Origin: Zygnema circumcarinatum
Taxonomy: Eukaryota; Streptophyta; Zygnematophyceae; Zygnematales; Zygnemataceae
Direction of reading: 5' to 3'
DNA length: 64,000 nt
Assembly (NCBI GenBank): GCA_037447605.1
Contig: CM074804.1
Location: 4,389,911 to 4,453,910, forward strand
In this document: one piece after another, positions 1 through 20,679 of the stretch
Layout: every line of letters starts with the position of its first letter
Position numbering within the stretch: the first letter of the stretch is position 1
Position numbers and translations under genes: made by a program
The notes under the pieces: model-generated
What the model saw: the letters and a program-made list of their open reading frames with translations, nothing else
Told to the model about the DNA's origin: nothing
The model's database searches: none

Positions 1-2893
1 TTCCCCCCCCCCCCCCCCCCCTCCCTCCCTCACCCGCTCCCCCTCCCCCTTCCCTCCCCTTCGTCCTCCGTTCTCTCAGCCCCTCACCCCGCGCCCCCTC
101 CACTTCCCTCCTCTCTCCTTCTCCCTCTCCCACCTGCTCGCAGATCAAGCAGCTGCACCAGCATGAAGGTGATGTTCAGCCCCGCCACAGCAAAGGGGTA
201 CTCCCACTCGGACCGCTGCCCTTCCTCTTTGTTGAGGAGCCGCCGGAAGGAGCGCTGCACACCAAGGACTCCCTCTACTGTCAGAGCGAAGTCCTGAACC
301 CATTAGAGAAGCTCAATACAACTAAAGGCCCTGACCCCATAAAAACAGAGACTCTGCAGCTGCGTAATCTCAAAAATTATCTAGAAACTCCTGACACAGC
401 AACTCAACAGGAGCCCAAAAGGGCCAGAACCCTCTGAAAGTCTGTCAAATTGAAGACCACAACTTCCTAGGAGAGCAAGGGAACTTGCCGGAAACCGGTA
501 TGCAAAGTGGAGCAGGTTCTCCAAAGAGATGTATCCACCGCCGCTGCCAAACAAATGAAAAAAAAAGCGATACAGTTTGATCAAATGCATGAACGTATTC
601 ACTCATGTATGCACGGCCATCTACTGCATGCTTTTCTCTTTTGCTTGCACATCCTGCACCTCGTCTCATCCCACCACGGGTGCATCCACTACCTCCTTTA
701 GGAAATCCATTTTTCTTTATAAATTTGCGCAAAAGATGCAATCTTGAAATAAGCTCCCATTTCCAGGTGAGATCTTTCAACTTAATGAACATAACAGAAA
801 AGGAGCACAAACGCATGGAACAGCCTTCCAACTTACCGAAAATCTGTTGAAGGATCCGTCCCCTGCCAGCCCATATCCTTCCACTGGTGACTTACCATTC
901 CTGTCAACTTCTTGTCAGGATAAGCTGCACGCCAGAGGGCTCTCAGAGCTTCCTGCGTAGCACGAAAACCATTTTGAGAGCTGAAACACCCAACCTAAGA
1001 TTGCAAAAGTGCAGTAACCAGGCTTTCCACATCTTGTACTAGAAGGCTTAATACCCTAACGCCCAAAACTATAGTCTCGACACTGCAGATACTGCCAAAT
1101 TACGTGTCTAGGAATTTCTCAAAGGAAGTAAATCCACATCCAGTACAAGTCTTTGAAAGCTGTATAAGCTCAAAGACTACAGATTGAACATTGGGATTAG
1201 GCAGACTTAAAAACCCGACAAGCCTTTTTGGCATTGAAATGACGAGCGGTAATGCAAGAGAAGCCAACCTGATGCTCTTCCAACGATCCATCAAAAGGAA
1301 CTGTGAGACGTTTCTGCAGTTTGTGCAAATTTTCCTCCTGCTCAGGAGAGAGCATCATTGGAGGGAGCTCTAGCTGCCGCGCTTTTAGTAGAACTAGACC
1401 TACCATAGAACCTCCAATCCCAGCCAAAGCTGTTCCAGCTCCTCGAAATACCTGTCCTGAATATCAAACAGAACATGATCGGGTGTTGAAAAGTTGACAG
1501 TTCCGAGTCTTTGCGATATTTCAGGATTTCCTAAAGCCTGCTTAGGTTAAAGTATTCATGGACCAGGCAATCATTTCTGGAGCCAAACTGGAAGAGAAAG
1601 AGGGTGGGGGGATGGGGGGAGCAAGAGGAGGCACTCACTGAACCAGACCATCCACTGTGCCACCAAGTTCACTAAATTCTCCTGCCATGCCCTCAGCTCC
1701 AACAATTTCTCCATCTTTGGTTTTGCTACTGCTCCCGTGATCTTCGTCTCCTTTACCTTCCCTTCCACTGTGGCTGCCGGCTGAAAGGCGAAAAGAAAAA
1801 AAGAGGTGAGGGAGGAAATCGAAAGTTTAATCCATGTTGATATGTCAAGATGTCTATTTCCCAAAAGTTTCTGCTTTCGAAATTCATGTTATTATATTAA
1901 ATATTTCAATCCAAATCAAAACACACATGGCTAGCCGTCATTCGCATGCATGATTTCTCCTCGATAGACGTAGTCCATCCAATGTATATCCTGTGAACCT
2001 ACCGCCGTAAATTGAAAATTGGCGCGTGTGTTTTTGGAAACCTAACGAATCATTGCACTGACTCGTGATCAAGTTAACTTGCATAACGTTATAGACACTG
2101 TGGGTAGGAATGCCACTTAAAGGAAACATAGACAAACGTAGGTAAAATAAAAGCCTTCTTGACAAAGGAAAAGTTTCCAAGATCAGGGATTTCTTCACAA
2201 CTTGGTTCCCAAGGACAAGGGAAAAAAATTCGTCGCTGTCCTGAGGCCATTTCCAATGCTTTGTCAACCTAAAGTGGGGGATAGAAAAGATGGGGAGAAG
2301 ACGAGCAGATTGGAGTAGAACGAAGGGGAGGTTGGGGAAAAACGAGAAGACGCTTTGCTTGATGTAGCCATGGACAAAGGCCCAAGAACTGAAAAAAGTG
2401 CATAAAGAGATAATTGATATATTGTATTATAAGTACGGGCTACTCAACGAGCTGCATCTGACTTGAGAACAGTAAGAATGCCCTCTCTATGCCTACACTG
2501 TGTACCTTTTCCTCTCCTTTCTTCTATCCCAGTTTTCTCATGAGCTGCACATACAATGCATCTCTCTCTCCCTCACGTCCTCACTCTCTCTCACGCGCTT
2601 CACAAAGCGACTTTCGCCCATACATATGAGGCCTGCAGCAAAACTTTAACCTAAATTCCAAACCGCCACGGCAGCCATGGATGGCTGTCCGCCGACAGCC
2701 TCCCACTTATAGTCGCAAAGGCTCGCAGAGAATGGCCTAACTGAACTGGAACTGAAACGGCATCATGGAGTCTGTGTGAAGCACTTACTCCCTTCGGCGA
2801 CTCCTCGTCGGCATCTGTCAGCAGCGGCTCCGACAAGCCTCCAAGGATCTGCTTGCTACTGCGCCGCCGTACGGCGTTCGTGCCCCCACTCAT
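1..2893 (-). CDS. ELMO-domain protein, 5' part (runs off the left edge)
   Basis: ELMO/CED-12 family proteins regulate small GTPases; plant members are mostly uncharacterised. Six exons fit in phase: 2789-2893, 1639-1780, 1269-1456, 837-952, 489-543 and 134-254, giving about 242 codons before the window edge. The ATG at 2893 is the first in frame. Residues 1-35 are hydrophilic. A short hydrophobic, glycine-rich stretch (ALAGIGGSMVGLVLL) follows. The ELMO core then includes LQKRLTVPFDGSLEEHQ, EALRALWRAAYPDKKLTGM, QWKDMGWQGTDPSTDFR, GGGYISLENLLHFAYRFP and WEYPFAVAGLNITFMLVQLL, all hallmarks of the plant family. The intron between 489 and 254 uses a GC donor (CCG|gcaag). DNA after the last visible donor (133 down to 1) is purine-rich on the coding strand. 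The 3' end is missing. The gene is head-to-head with SMC1. Family assignment is firm; cellular role is not. Confidence 0.92.
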
Positions 2894-3103
2894 CGTCCCC
2901 TGCAACTCTAGCCTTCAATCCCAAAAAATGACGGATTGCCTGCTCCTCGCAAGGGCGCAAGCTCCCTGTGACAAGGCGTGACGCAAGATGCTGCAAAATG
3001 GCGTGGCCTTTAGCGTTGGGTTCAGGGCTGTCGGCACGTAATGAAGCGGAGGGTCTTGCTTTTTAGGGTTTGCTGCGGAGCCAGCCAGCCGTGTTCTGCA
3101 AGC

Positions 3104-3106
3104 AAG

Positions 3107-3141
<35 letters not shown>
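3104..3141. repeat. CAGG microsatellite
   Basis: About nine tandem GCAG/CAGG tetramers lie in the ELMO/SMC1 intergenic interval. Confidence 0.9.
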
Positions 3142-3520
3142 CCGCGCGGGGGCGCTGCCGGGCCGACCTTCGCCGCGGCGCGGACTGCGGGCGGGTGGGC
3201 GGGCGGGCTGGGTCCGGGCGGTCACCCACTCCGTGCTTGCGTGCGCGCGCGCACCGTACCGCCCGCCGTACGGGGTACGGGACACGCGCCGGCTGGCGCT
3301 GGCTGGCTGGCTGCGGGATTCGGGAATCGGGAATACGGTACGGTACGGCAAGGTGCCGTGAGCTGGCGGTTCGGCGCACAGCTGGAACTGCGCGCCCAGC
3401 GCAGAGCAACGGGTCGGACCATGGTGAGTCGTGCGATCCGAGCAACCATTGGCGCCGGACCAAAACAACCATTGCGAATGGTCGCAACCATTGGCGCCGA
3501 ACCAAAACAACCATTGCCAT

Positions 3521-4097
3521 GGGCGTGTCAGACTTAAAAAATTCTCGTAATACTAAAAACTCGATATTCGTAACATTTCGAGTCAACGTCAGTAAAACTA
3601 AAATTCCCGAGCGTAGTTTTTCGCACTCGCGGCGCGGTCCTGTTCGCACTCCGCGATCGCCGTCTTCGCACTTCTCCAAACGCCGTCTTCGCAACTTCGC
3701 CCTCGCGCGGGGCCCTCAGACTTAGAAACAGCGCCGGCGCGGCGCGCGGAGACCGCTTGTCGGTGTTTCGTGTTGCGCGTCACGGGCGGGCGCGGGCGCG
3801 GGCGGGAAGCCGAGAAAACAACCATGACGTCACGTTGACGCGATTTTCGCCAGTATTTTCTTCGCACGTCCATTTCGGCGCCTCTTTTGGGTGCGAACAA
3901 AATCGTGCGAAGAAATGCAATTTCAGTAAACCCCACGGGTCAATCTTCGCAACGTTGACCCGTTGACTTAGTACAGTTGACTTCCGTTCGGTTCGGTTTA
4001 GGTTCGGGGGCGCGATGATTTTTAGTACTTAGTAACATCGATTCTCGTAATACTAAAAACTCGATATTCGTAACATTTTGTTAAGTCTGACACGCCC
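3521..4097. mobile_element. Small terminal-inverted-repeat element (MITE-like), copy 1
   Basis: The ends are inverted copies of GGGCGTGTCAGACTTAA (3521-3537 and 4081-4097). Just inside both ends lies a perfect 38-bp direct repeat (3541-3578 and 4041-4078, exactly 500 bp apart) containing TCGTAATACT and TTCGTAAC words. The 577-bp body has no transposase-like reading frame, so this is probably non-autonomous. The word ATTGCC flanks both sides near the ends (3513-3518 and 4099-4104) and may be the target duplication. A shorter relative is at 25871-26023, with one matching end at 28621. The right end lies about 295 bp upstream of the SMC1 start codon. Superfamily is not assigned. Confidence 0.75.
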
Positions 4098-4391
4098 TAT
4101 TGCCGTTGCCGGTCCCATGGTCCTGTGCAGGGCGAGCGCCACTGAAGGTCCAAAAGTTTTGCGCGCCAATTTTTGTACGAAGCTTTCCGAAAAGCGCGGC
4201 GAGGCGAGAGGCGAGAGGCGGGGGAGGCCCGCGCAGGCAGGGCAGGGAGGCAGGGCTCGCGCAAGTTCTGCAGGTTCTGATATCCATTAAGGCGAAGCCT
4301 CCTGGATTCTTAGCGGTGTATTACTGCGCAAAGATAAACAGGAATTGAGAGGAGGGGGCTGTGGTTTTAAGCCAGCTGGAAGGTTGCCACC

Positions 4392-12919
<8,528 letters not shown>

Positions 12920-14029
12920 AAACTCCTGCAGGGTCGAGTTCGTTGGCCTAGTGAAGCGGAACAATGCGAGTGAAGCACGTAGTGCACAAACTGAACTGAG
13001 GTACAGATGCGGACGACGGAGCGGTTGCGGCCGGCTGTTTTGTTTTTGATAGTGGAGCCATCCAGGCGATGTGATTGGGGGCACGATAGAGCTTTTATGC
13101 GCGATGTTCAGTTTGTAGATTCAATTCCCGCGCTCAAGCAATGCTTAGGAGCTTGTAAAGTAGCTGACGCATGCAACAAGCAGCGAATTGTATTCCAGCA
13201 GAAATCCATAGGCAAGGACAATAAAGGGGCATGCATGCATGACCATAGAGCACTTTCTAAGGGCATTCCATCATTCCATCGAGCAGGTTGCCTTAGGTAC
13301 TTCAATCTCACGCTAATCAGCAACTGTGAAATTCATGAAGCCCGCCGCGTCCTACCATATTGACAAGGTCAAGCCATGCGCCCGTAAGAATAAAAACGCT
13401 AGCAACAACTTCGTAGCAGACATGAAGTGATTAATTTGATTCCTGATTTGGCGCCGAACTCCAACTGAATCTTCTTCTAGTATGTTCATCAGTGTTTGAA
13501 TGTTCATCCAATACGGTCCGTTTTCATGTCCGAATTTCTTTTCCAGTTGCGAACCAGACGATGCAGGTTTTTAACAAAACGTGCGAGCCGTGCGCATGTG
13601 GGGCTCCCGCTTGAAGCTGGCGGGGAGCCGGGGAGGCCGGAAGGGGGTCGGCGACAAAAAGAAACCTAAACCTTTCCAGGGTACGGTACGGTACTACTGT
13701 ACCGCCATGCGTTGTTTTGGACTTTTTGGTACCAGACTGACGGTAGTAGAGAGAGGAGATCAAAAAAGTAAATATACCGTTTTAATTCTTTTTAAATTGA
13801 CCCCTTTTCGAGTTCGAACGAATACGGCCACCAGCCGAGGGCCTTCAGTCAAGTGAAAGGCTGGATCGGCAAGTGCCTGAGCTGCTGACGTTCGCACAAC
13901 GTCACATTTTTTTTTAATACGGCTGAGTGCCCTTCCCATGTGAGAGCGGACCAAATAATTACAACGAGGGTCCAAATGTGACGGGCAGGCGGACGCCGGA
14001 ACTGGGAAGAAATTAGGGCTAAGGACCGC
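12920..14029. other. Intergenic DNA between SMC1 and the transporter gene
   Basis: This 1.1 kb should carry the SMC1 3' region and the transporter promoter. A GTACGG cluster (13679-13710: GGTACGGTACGGTACT then TGTACCGCC) could form a hairpin. No exon was recognised. Confidence 0.5.
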
Positions 14030-17000
14030 ATGGCCCAAGGTCGGCATGCAGCAGGGGCGCATGTTTCCGACGCAAGTGGTATGTCGTCTTTCACAGGTGG
14101 CTATGGCGATGGAAACTCTCAGGGTCTCACCCTGCCTCCTCTCTCTCTTTCCCCCTCAGTAGGCGAAGCCGAAAAGAGTGAAGGAGCTATGGCTTATCAG
14201 AGAGGCGGAAATGGAAACAGCCAGCGGGCAGAAGAAGGGAACGAACGACAGCAACAGCAAGGGAGTGCTGCGTCGGTAGAGAGTTCCATGGACTATCTTG
14301 AAGTAGAAGGAGGAAAAATAGGAGAAGAGGAAGAAAGAGAGAGGAGCAGGGATGCAGCAGAAGAGAAGAGAAGAAGGAAGTATCCATGGCTCCAGTGGAC
14401 GATATCGAGGCCAATCGTGGACTTGCTGCATTGGTTGCAGTCACTTGGGAGAGTCTTTGGAACATCATTAGTGATAGTAATTATGCTTGTATATGGAGTT
14501 AATCAAGGATTTGGAGAGGCTTTGCAAGATATATCTACCAATTATTATTGGAAGGATGTTCAACTGTTAGAACCGGGAGTTACACAAACCTACACGGTTC
14601 GTGGTACCGCTGCATGTGAAAATTAGGGTTAGACCTATCAAACTCCAATACCTGCATTTGAATTATGATGCGTGTTTTGCATGAGTCTCGGACTATTGTA
14701 CATGCGAAATGGATGACTGAGGTTTGGGAGTGCGAAGATATAGAGAAACTTTTAGAATGTTAACTAGTAATTTCTTGTGAAAGCTTTCCCTTGTCTTAGC
14801 AGTTTCTTATTTGAATATCATGTTTCGTGATTCGTAATAGAAGATAGAAAGACGGACAATGTGGAGAGAGGGAGAATACAGAGAAGAAATAAGAGAGAGG
14901 GACGCTCAATGGAAGAGTGGAAACAAGGAGGGAGGGGGACAGGGACAGAGAGTGTGGAGAAAATAAGGGAAAAGGTCGAAATTTCAAGTGCTCTTCTTTT
15001 GTCGCTTGAAGGAAGCTTTAGCTCTAATTGGAATCTACGGTGATGGGTTGGTGGTCTTGACCTTTTTGATTCAGGCTCTCTCAAACATTCCATGGGACTT
15101 AAAGCCTATTTACGGTCTCATCACAGATGCGTTTCCAATTTCCGGGTCAGCGAGAATATTTCTCTCGGTTTGTTCCCAATTGAAATTAAAACTTCAAAGA
15201 TTGTGCTTTAGAATGTATTGCAAGAATTTTTGGCAACTATTCTAAATCCCTCACAGACCATTGCTTCCACTCCCAATATGTAGGAGCCAAGTCCTTAAAG
15301 AGCCTCCCGTAGCCCTGAATTCCATCGTCAATAACCCCAATAGCCTTTAAACCTTGAGAGCCCTCAAACTCATCGTCTCCCTTTTTAAAACATGTTTTCT
15401 CAAACACGAGGAGTAAACTAAAAAAATGACAAACAGAACAAATGTAGCGTCTTGAACCATCTCAGCTTCAAAAAGACTCACTCCAAAATCTTAAGGCTCC
15501 AGAGACTTCCCTAATATCAAATTTTTACGCCATTATATGTTAATCTTTAGGATCTAAGATTCTTTCGAATCTTCGGAAATGTACGGCTGGTCTATTGATG
15601 AACCAATCAAGGTTTCCAGAATTTAAGAAACAGTTTTGCTGTTTGGCTGCAGCTACCAGAGGCGCCCCTACCTCGCCATCCTGGCAGTGCTGGGAATGGT
15701 CTCCTGGTGGACCCTGACGGTGCTGCCACCTGGCACGCCCTTATTTGCTACCCTTATCCTCGGTGGCATAGCGCTTGCAACGGCGTTTCCTGATGTTGTG
15801 GTTGACGCTGTGGTAGCACAGCAGACAAGATTGCATCCTTCCTTTGCGGGAGATCTACAGGTTTTCAGTTCATCAAATCCCTAATGGCGATGAAATTTGT
15901 GGTTTCCCAGTATCCAGCTTCTCAAGTTTCAAGTGTTTTGGTGTTTCCAGGGAACTTGGAGTTTCAGCGGGTTAAAGTCCCTTAGAGTTTATAGATGGAG
16001 CTGGGAAGTCTTGCCAGGTCGAGACGACCACAAGTCCATAATGCTTTGGAGAGTAGAACCCTATAGTTCTTGAATCCCTAACAGATTTCGCAATTAAACG
16101 GCAGAAGGAAACCCTAAAGACGCAGCATTTGTAAGCAGCTCGTCCTTTCCAGAGCCTCTCCTTGAGTTCCACGACACAATGGGGTGATGCATTGAAACCC
16201 TAAGAGGTGATCCTGTTTTCTCACTGCAGAGTCTCTCCTGGGGATCTATGTCTGTCGGAGGCCTTGTGGGTTATTTCTTGAGTGGACCGACGGTGGAGGT
16301 GGTTGGAACAAAGGGCTCGTTTTGGATCCTCTCTCTCACATTTGGGGCCATTCTATGTGCTGCATTTCTGCTTCCGGAGGAGCGTCTACCGCTGACCATG
16401 CGGTCTTCACAGATCGCGAATTTACTGAAATCCTTCCGACTTTTCATTGCAACAATTCGCTCACGGACAATATGGCGGCCTGCGCTCTTCATTTACCTCG
16501 CACATGTGAGAGACTGGGGGAAAGTCCGAAGATTTCGAAGTGGTTTTCGGATTTTTTCAGTGTCAGACGCATTTTAAAGTTCCTTTTCAGATTGTTTGGA
16601 TATGAGGGCGCATTTCTCCCAGACTGTCCTTTAGTTTGCGCTCACATAAGGCACTTCCTTTCCCTGATATCGCAAAACTTTGCGATCTTTGTTGTGTAAG
16701 TTCATGCAAATCACGCTCGTTTGTGGGCTTGTTCACCTTCTCCTATGCTGCTTGTATTTTTATCTGTTGTGCCCTCAATAATCAGGGAGGCATTTGCCCA
16801 GACATCAGCCAGGCTCTCTTCTTCTGGTACACCGATGAGAGAGCAGGGCCGGGCTTCAAGGAGACCTTCATGGGCTTTGTGTACGCCATGGGCTATGTGG
16901 GGTCGCTGCTTGGAGTGGCGCTATACAATCGCTTCTTCAAGCACACGCCGTATCGTCGAATACTCTTTTGGGCACAGGTGCTCCTCCCCTCTCTCCTTCT

Positions 17001-17758
17001 CCCTCTCCCTCGTCCCCCCTCGCTTTTGCCTCGTGTTCTCTGTCTTTGTCTTTGTCCCTCTCCCTCTTCCCCTCCCCATCCTCGCCCTTCCCCTCCCCTT
17101 GCTTCCCTCGTCCCATTCTCCCTTTCCCTCTTCCCATATCCCTCTTCCTCCTTCCCCTTTTTCCCAACAATCTCAAGTTCCCCCTCTGTACTCCCCTTCC
17201 CGCCCCCGTTCCTCCATTCCCCCGCTCCGTTCTCCTCTCCTTCTCCCACTCCTTCCATTCTCCCCCCTCATTCTTCCCCTTCCTCCCTCTCAGATTCTTA
17301 TGTGCGTTGCCGGCCTTTTGGACCTCATCCTCGTCACGAGAACAAACCAAAAACTTGGCATTCCTGATCACGCCTTTGGAATAGGCGACAAGGCCGCCTC
17401 CAACGGTGTGGCGCGCCTTCAGCTCATTCCCATGCTCGTTCTCGCTGCCCGGTTGTGCCCCCCGGGAATAGAAGGGACTCTTTTTGCTTTCCTTATGTCA
17501 GTTTCAAATTTCGGGAGACATACAGCCGAGTGGGAGGGAGCTCTACTGCTACAGAGCGTCGGAGTGACGAGGGAAGACTACTCGGGTCTATGGATTGCTG
17601 TGCTTATAAGGACAGCTATGCGCCTCTCTCCCATTTTCTTTTTGTTTCTTGTGCCGGAAGGGAACTCGGAAACGGACATCGCATTGAAATTGGAGTCAGA
17701 GGAGGGGGTGAGCGTGGAGGACGACGGTGAGAAGCTTTTGGAGGGGGGACGGGGGTGA
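14030..17758 (+). CDS. Folate-biopterin transporter family membrane protein
   Basis: Plant and protist FBT-family carriers move folates or pterins across membranes; substrate and compartment cannot be read here. Six exons join in phase: 14030-14596, 15012-15145, 15653-15860, 16230-16505, 16786-16977 and 17294-17758. They total 1842 nt, or 613 aa. Residues 1 to about 125 are hydrophilic and Glu/Arg-rich, with no clear signal peptide. The membrane part starts near VIVIMLVYGVNQGFGEA, a family hallmark, and continues with NIPWDLKPIYGLITDAFPI, FPDVVVDAVVAQQTR, SLSWGSMSVGGLVGYF and RLCPPGIEGTLFAFLMSVSN. About 10-12 hydrophobic segments are visible. The tail is acidic. Other in-frame ATGs at 14081 and 14189 could be the true start. 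Intron 5 (16978-17293) is almost pure pyrimidine on the coding strand. Family is secure; the exact N-terminus is not. Confidence 0.92.
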
Positions 17759-19509
17759 GCTGGACGGGACAAATGGAGAAGGGCAGCTGGGTTGAGGGCC
17801 TCTGAAACTTTCATTAGGCCTGGAAGATTCAACAGTTGTGAAAACAGGGAATCTGGAGTTACAACGTGCGTAGAGAGGATCCCCGATGGGTGCTGCATCC
17901 TAACGCGATGCACTCTTATGTCTCAATTCAGAACTGTGAACATGGGCGCCTAGAGCTGTTCAATGTTCTTCCTCCACCCATTGGCTCTTCGATGGGCAGA
18001 CAATTGATGCAGAGACAGAGATGCAGATAATCTGGCTACGCAGTGTGGCATGGCATGTCATTTCCAAACAAGGTTACTGTACAGAGGAAAGAAAGGGTTC
18101 CCTTCTATGCTGTCATTCTGAAGAATGTCCACTAATTGAGTGAGGATGCATGGATCATACAAATCACGGACAGCTTCTGCCCCATTCCACCCTCTGCCCT
18201 TCCCCCTCTGACCCTTCCTTCCTTACTCCACTCTCGTCCTCCCACTTACCCCTCGCTACCCCCTCTTCCTACTTCCTCTCCCTGCCCCTCCCTTTCTCGA
18301 CCCTCCCGCTTCCCCAACTCCACCTCCCCTCCCTCCTCTGGCCGCCTTTCACCTGACCTTACCCCCACTTCTCCTTTTCCCACCCTCCCACCTTCTCCCC
18401 CTCTGCCTTCAACCCTCCGCAAAGCATAACCCGCCACGACATCAACCGCCATCACATTCCACGGCCGTTCCCATCCAAAAACATCCAAAAGAACCAGAAC
18501 CTCTGAAGGAAGGGGCCCCAACAGGAAAGCCCCTCATCGCCCTCGTTTTCCCCACCCCCCCTCCTCCCCTTTCCCAAAAAGGAGCCCAACAACAAACCAT
18601 GGCTGATCGAACCTCAGAATTTCCTTTAAAGGAACAAAGATGTCTAAACTGATTTGAGTTGTGCCATGCATAAGGGGCCACCAGGCCGTGATGTGATTCT
18701 TGTGACGGCGCCTAAAGTCTGACAGGCAGGACAGACTGCGTTGCGCTACGAGGCCAAGCTCTAAGACTGCCACGTGGCATCGTAGAGCCGCAGTATCCCC
18801 GAAAAGCATCGCTGGCGTGTGCGCTGACGTCATATCAGACCTTCTGCTCGCATCCACGCTGATGTCAGCTGGAGAAATGCTGCCAAACCTGTGAAAGCAA
18901 GCATATGCGGGAGCAGATGGCGTCAAAATTGACGGTGAATGTTAGAGCGAGCGGGGGGCAAAGGGAAGGGGGGGAGGAGGGACCGGAGGGGGGTGGGGAA
19001 GGGGGGGGGCGGGAGGGAGGGAAGAAGGATGGAGCGGGGAGAAGGGGGGTGGGAGAGGGGAAGAGGAGGGGAAGCGAGTGGGAGGGGGAGGATGGGGATG
19101 GGGAGGGGGACGACGGAGGGGGGGAGGGGGAAAGTCTGCGAGGAGATGGAGGGAAAGAAAGGGGAAGAGCGATGATGCGAGAATAGGGAGTGGATTAGCA
19201 GTAATACGTGAGGTGATGACGATGGTGAAATGGGTCTAGAGAAACTGAAAGAGAAGACAGACGAACTAACAAAACAAAAAAACTGCTTGAAATATTCGGA
19301 AACAAAGATTTTTACCAGCCCTTTACCTTCTTGCAATAGAGATTTGCTCCCGGCAGCGCTGACGGAGGGGATGTGCAGACGGTCTAAAATGCGCAGCGGT
19401 GCCGCATGCCAGTGATGCTTTACGGCAAATTAAAGAATGAATTAACTTTTGACGGTTCTCAAATGAATCTGCATGCGTCGGGGACAGCGTAAATCAAGCC
19501 GGCAGGCAA

Positions 19510-19680
19510 GAGTCAATACAAGTCAATTGAGTCAGTACAAGTCGAGGTAGTCGAATACAGTTGAAGGGAAAGATTGCAAGTCAATGCAGTAGAAAGGTCA
19601 CGTGAGTCAAACCTAATGGTACGTCTCAAATGAGTCCTTAATAGTCAAGGGAGCCAATACAAGTCAAGTCAAGTCAAGTG
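19510..19680. repeat. Cluster of GTCAA/TTGAC words
   Basis: About eight GTCAA copies occur in 170 bp, ending in a short tandem run CAAGTCAAGTCAAGTCAAG. On the minus strand the word is TTGAC, the core of the plant W-box, but it may simply be a degenerate microsatellite. Confidence 0.5.
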
Positions 19681-20679
19681 CGGTGGGGCGGCACCTGGTG
19701 AGCCCTTATGCCGGCGAGCGAAGCGAGGGTGGCGAAGAGACCCCCTTGTCGGTGCATGGGTTGATGAAAGGAGAAAAGAAAATAAGGGAAAAGAGAATTG
19801 AAAAAAGGAAAAATGGGAAAGTCTCTCCGCAGTCTCTCCGTGGATTCCATGAAGATAAAAAAAAAAAAAAAAAAAAAATGAATGAAAGTGAATGAAATGG
19901 TTGAATGATTGGAGTTCCGCTGTTTGCAGGCGTCCCGGGCGCGTCTCTCCTGCAACCCCCGAAACAAAACCTCCTTCGTTTTTAGAATCTTTCGACCGAC
20001 GGCGATCAATGGTGAGGGCGCGTCCTCGATTTATTTATAAATAAATGAGGAAAAAATAAGTTAAGACTGTGGCTGGACCTGCAACTGTTCTCGTTGCCGC
20101 ATAGGAATAACTCTTAAAAATAATAATAAAAAATAAATATAAAAAAAGCTCTCAACAAACCACGGGCCGAACTTTGCGAACCGCGCTTTGTCGAGCTGTT
20201 GTTTGCAGTAATGCTAACGGAACGGCCAACAGCCGTCATAGATCGGCCCCGCCGGCCGGCAGGCCTGGCCGCTGAAAATAACGGGGACATGGAAAGGGAC
20301 AGCTCGCCAATTTTTTTTTTTTGCGCCTCGCCGACATTCGGACGCAAAACAAAAACATTTCACGAAAAAAAACGAAAAACGGGCAGCGCCAAAACAAATC
20401 CGATGCGAAACAAACCGTCGAAAACTGAGTTCCCAACCCGCGCAGTGAAAACCGCGTCCGCTCTCGGCCAATGGGAGGCCTCCACAGACGGACCCGCTGC
20501 GAGGCGGACGTCCGTACAGAAACGGCATACGAACATCCCGACGTGGCACAACCTCAATGGCGGAGCGAGAGCCGACGAACGTGTCCAGCTCAAGGCCGAC
20601 CATTGGCCGTACGCTAATCATGGCTCCGGCATACGACAAATTCCGGCCCGGGATTCACGGGGCGCTTTGGACGCAAGCC

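Larger units (their letters stand above)
2894..4391. promoter_or_regulatory. Divergent promoter interval between ELMO gene and SMC1
   Basis: This 1.5-kb interval separates two head-to-head start codons. It holds a telo-box in reverse orientation (3063-3071), a CAGG microsatellite (about 3104-3141), a GC-rich stretch with several GTACGG/CGTACGG copies (about 3255-3350), repeated ATTGGCGCC words (3449-3500) and a terminal-inverted-repeat element (3521-4097). I see no convincing coding exon. The SMC1 ATG lies in a strong eukaryotic start context (gccaccATGG). Confidence 0.6.

Noticed and set aside
1938-2267. 109-codon minus-strand frame within the ELMO gene
   Set aside because: Exons 2789-2893 and 1639-1780 already join in phase without it and its sequence is not ELMO-like; it is intron.
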